A DNA stretch of 64,000 bases from Betaproteobacteria bacterium HGW-Betaproteobacteria-16 (GTDB lineage Bacteria; Pseudomonadota; Gammaproteobacteria; Burkholderiales; Burkholderiaceae_C), in contig PHCQ01000002.1 of the NCBI GenBank assembly GCA_002840835.1, positions 94,291 to 158,290 on the forward strand, in the 5' to 3' direction. The notes below the pieces were generated by a model. The model had not been told where the DNA came from and ran no database searches. It worked only from the letters and a program-made list of their open reading frames with translations. The position numbers were made by a program, and so were the translations under genes. Below are positions 62,368 through 64,000 of the stretch, in pieces; position 1 is the stretch's first letter, and every line of letters begins with the position of its first letter.

Positions 62368-63228
62368 TCAGGCCTTGAGCTTGCGCATCTCTTCGGCCAA
62401 TACCCACAGCGCCCTGTTCAGGCTCACGCTGCGGTCGATGCTGCCCACCGGTCGGGTGTGCAGGCGCCGGCCCTTGGCGCCGCGCCCAGGTTGGCCACCT
62501 CGCAGCGCGTTCTCCTGCACCCGCTGAAAGGTGGTCCATAGGCTAGCCCCAAAGTCTTCGGGCCGACGGGCTTCGATCAGTTGCTCAGCGGTCACCGGGG
62601 CCGGGGGTTCGCCCTCCCCTCGCTCGCCGTAACGCAAAGCAAGGGCCGCGGAGGCGTAAGCCCGCTGTTCTTCGGGCTGCAGGGTCAGGGCCTTCATGCT
62701 GTCGGTAGAGGCGTCCACCGCTTCGAAGTCCTCCAACACCCGAAAAGCACCTTCGATCACCTCGTCCTGGATGTTGCCCTTGTGGGGGATGCGGATGTCG
62801 TTGGTGATGTCGCCCACCACCAACCCATTGCAACAGACGAATCTGAACAGACCCGCGAGCATCTGGTAGCTGCTGGCGCCGTCGTGGCTGTTGATCAGAA
62901 TGATCTCTTTGGCCTCGGGCCGGGTGTTCACCTGGCCCGCGTGGCGCATGCGGATCATGTGTTTGGTGAACTCGGTCTTGCCTTCGATGCGGCTTTTGCT
63001 CTGCGCCACCATGAAGGGCTCGAAGCCTTCATGCCGCAGACCGCGCAGCACGTCGATGGTGGGGATGTAGGTGTAGCGCTCGGAACGGCTGCCATGTTTG
63101 CCTTCGGCAAAGATGGACGGTGCGGCCCGGCGCATCTGCTCTTCGGCCAGCGGAGTCTCGCTGCGGACGACGAAAGTGGTGTGACCGAATCGGGCGGCCA
63201 GGGGGCGGGAAGCTTGAACGGTGTTCAT
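62368..63228 (-). CDS. DUF932 (DUF945) plasmid-type protein
   Basis: 286 residues. GHTTFVVRSETPLAEEQMRRAAPSIFAEGKHGSRSERYTYIPT, KEIILINSHDGASSYQMLAGLFRFVCCNGLVV, and KGNIQDEVIEGAFRVLEDF match the DUF932/phage- and plasmid-encoded family. It is a common passenger of conjugative elements. The biochemical role is unknown. It shares direction with SSB. Confidence 0.82.
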   Translation of the reverse strand: MNTVQASRPLAARFGHTTFVVRSETPLAEEQMRRAAPSIFAEGKHGSRSERYTYIPTIDVLRGLRHEGFEPFMVAQSKSRIEGKTEFTKHMIRMRHAGQVNTRPEAKEIILINSHDGASSYQMLAGLFRFVCCNGLVVGDITNDIRIPHKGNIQDEVIEGAFRVLEDFEAVDASTDSMKALTLQPEEQRAYASAALALRYGERGEGEPPAPVTAEQLIEARRPEDFGASLWTTFQRVQENALRGGQPGRGAKGRRLHTRPVGSIDRSVSLNRALWVLAEEMRKLKA

Positions 63229-63312
63229 GGTGAAGGCTCCAAAAAAAAGAATGAAGGGATGTCTGGTTAAGGCGGAAACACCGGGTAGGTGGATACCGCC
63301 CGACGTGGTTGT

Positions 63313-63765
63313 TCAGGCGTGCGCCGGCTGGCGTCCGCTGCGAGCCTTGCTGTTGCTGGAGGGTGTGTTGGGGGTGGCTGCAGGGGCATCACCTGCGCCA
63401 TCGCGTGCGCGGCGGGCCTCGGCTTCTGCACGGCTGTCGAGGTAGTCGATTTCATCAACCGTAAAGGTCAGCGCGTAGACGTCACCACCTTCGTTGTCCT
63501 GGTAGATGTTGTTGCGCAATCGCCCGACGATGTTCACGTGCGAGCCCTTGCCCAGGTACGCGGCAGCGTGTTCTGCCTGCTTGGCCCACAACGTCCAATG
63601 GATCGCAGTGGCCATCTCCTCGCGGTCTTCACCGCTGCCCCGGTGTTGGTTGCTGATGGCGAGCAGCACCGCCTTGGCGACCTTGCCTTCTCTCCCCTTG
63701 ACGAATTCGAGCTTGACGGCACCGGCCAGGTGCGCGTGGCGTTGGATGACTTGAACGTGGGTCAT
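63313..63765 (-). CDS. ssb: Single-stranded DNA-binding protein (plasmid-type SSB)
   Basis: 150 residues. OB-fold with LEFVKGREGKVAKAVLLAISNQH, WTLWAKQAEHAAAYLGKGSHVNIVGRLRNNIYQDNEGGDVYALTFTVDEIDYL. The C-terminal tail is Ala/Arg/Ser-rich but lacks the acidic DDDIPF end of chromosomal SSB. It would protect transferred single-stranded DNA. Confidence 0.85.
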   Translation of the reverse strand: MTHVQVIQRHAHLAGAVKLEFVKGREGKVAKAVLLAISNQHRGSGEDREEMATAIHWTLWAKQAEHAAAYLGKGSHVNIVGRLRNNIYQDNEGGDVYALTFTVDEIDYLDSRAEAEARRARDGAGDAPAATPNTPSSNSKARSGRQPAHA

Positions 63766-64000
63766 GATGGAACTCCTTGCATGAGCGACCAGCCGGACCC
63801 CGACCCGGGCTCCTCAAAACTGATCCTCTCGCTCGGACTCCCTCGCTCCCGCCCACGGGCGGGCGGGGGGTGGGCAAGGCCCCTTCCCTCGGGAAGGGGT
63901 GGGGGATGGGGAAACCACGCAGCCGAAGCAGTGAGCCAGTCACCTGGCCCACCGCTGAAAGATCCCCCCACAAGTCCCCCTCACCCGTGGATGGGGGCGC
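63766..64000. other. Leader region upstream of ssb
   Basis: 235 bp, very G+C-rich. It includes GCCCACGGGCGGGC and CCCTTCCCTCGGGAAGGG, which can fold into hairpins. No gene seen. It may be the ssb leader, cut by the window end. Confidence 0.35.

Larger units (their letters stand above)
36616..64000. mobile_element. Integrated mobilizable island (left boundary in tRNA-Val, right boundary beyond window)
   Basis: Boundary evidence: a half tRNA gene at the junction, repeated motifs and a tyrosine recombinase beside it. Content evidence: relaxase, MobC-like protein, StbABC-like stability genes, SSB and DUF932 at the right, an IS66 copy and an IS relic, and two catabolic operons with their own regulators. 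The neighbouring genes to the left are all housekeeping. The right boundary and any type IV secretion genes are not visible, so whether this is an ICE, an IME or an integrated plasmid is open. Confidence 0.8.

Overview
The window reads as a betaproteobacterial chromosome of the Comamonadaceae type (Hydrogenophaga/Acidovorax-like; the genus is inference). The evidence is the high G+C content, a PHA-synthesis repressor (PhaR), a 3-hydroxybutyrate dehydrogenase, and the order rpsB-tsf-pyrH-frr-uppS-cdsA-dxr-rseP-bamA-ompH. From 1 to about 36,570 it is an ordinary core genome. After it, an integrated mobile element begins that carries catabolic cargo and runs off the right edge.

Core part, left to right. 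An envelope and translation operon on the minus strand runs from rpsB (10.4 kb) down to ompH (position 1). It is followed by a bifunctional NAD(P)H-hydrate repair enzyme, a YggT membrane protein, a class-I glutamine amidotransferase-like hydrolase overlapping rnr, tRNA-Leu(CAG), rimO, phaR, tRNA-Val(GAC), relA, an alpha/beta hydrolase, bdhA, a SIMPL protein, ompR-envZ, ispD-ispF, mfd, a DUF4405-like membrane protein, serB, an SUI1 protein, a DEAD-box helicase, a DUF2889 protein and an HD-GYP-like protein whose HD dyad is changed.

Island boundary. At 36,571-36,615 only the 3' half of a tRNA-Val(CAC) gene is present, still followed by its terminator. Its sequence stops matching a tRNA exactly at the anticodon loop. 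Next come five helically phased TTTGGCCCAC repeats and a tyrosine recombinase. The right part of the island (58.6-64 kb) has plasmid-type genes: a MOBP-like relaxase, a MobC-like accessory protein, a StbA/StbB/StbC-like module with 22-bp-phased AACCGANC repeats, a DUF932 protein and an SSB. No type IV secretion genes are in view, so the element looks mobilizable, or its conjugation genes lie beyond the edge.

Catabolic cargo 1 (38.5-49.3 kb). A divergent IclR regulator faces a tight ten-gene operon: terephthalate dioxygenase large and small subunits (TphA2, TphA3), its reductase (TphA1), a CYP199A-like P450 with its own [2Fe-2S] ferredoxin and ferredoxin reductase, an SDR dehydrogenase, an aldehyde dehydrogenase, a TRAP-type binding protein and a PdxA-family TphB. 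Together these predict p-toluate -> 4-(hydroxymethyl)benzoate -> 4-formylbenzoate -> terephthalate -> cis-diol -> protocatechuate. A P450 would take the place of the Rieske methyl monooxygenase (TsaMB) of the classical route. This is the most interesting system in the window. An IS66 element (8-bp target duplication, amber-interrupted tnpC) lies just downstream, next to a remnant of a TRAP permease.

Catabolic cargo 2 (52.2-58.4 kb). A LysR regulator sits divergent from an operon of a 2-hydroxychromene-2-carboxylate isomerase-like protein, a second aldehyde dehydrogenase, a Bug/TctC binding protein, a choline-sulfatase-like sulfatase and a NIPSNAP protein. A perfect 8+8 bp palindrome lies between regulator and operon. 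Its substrate is unknown.
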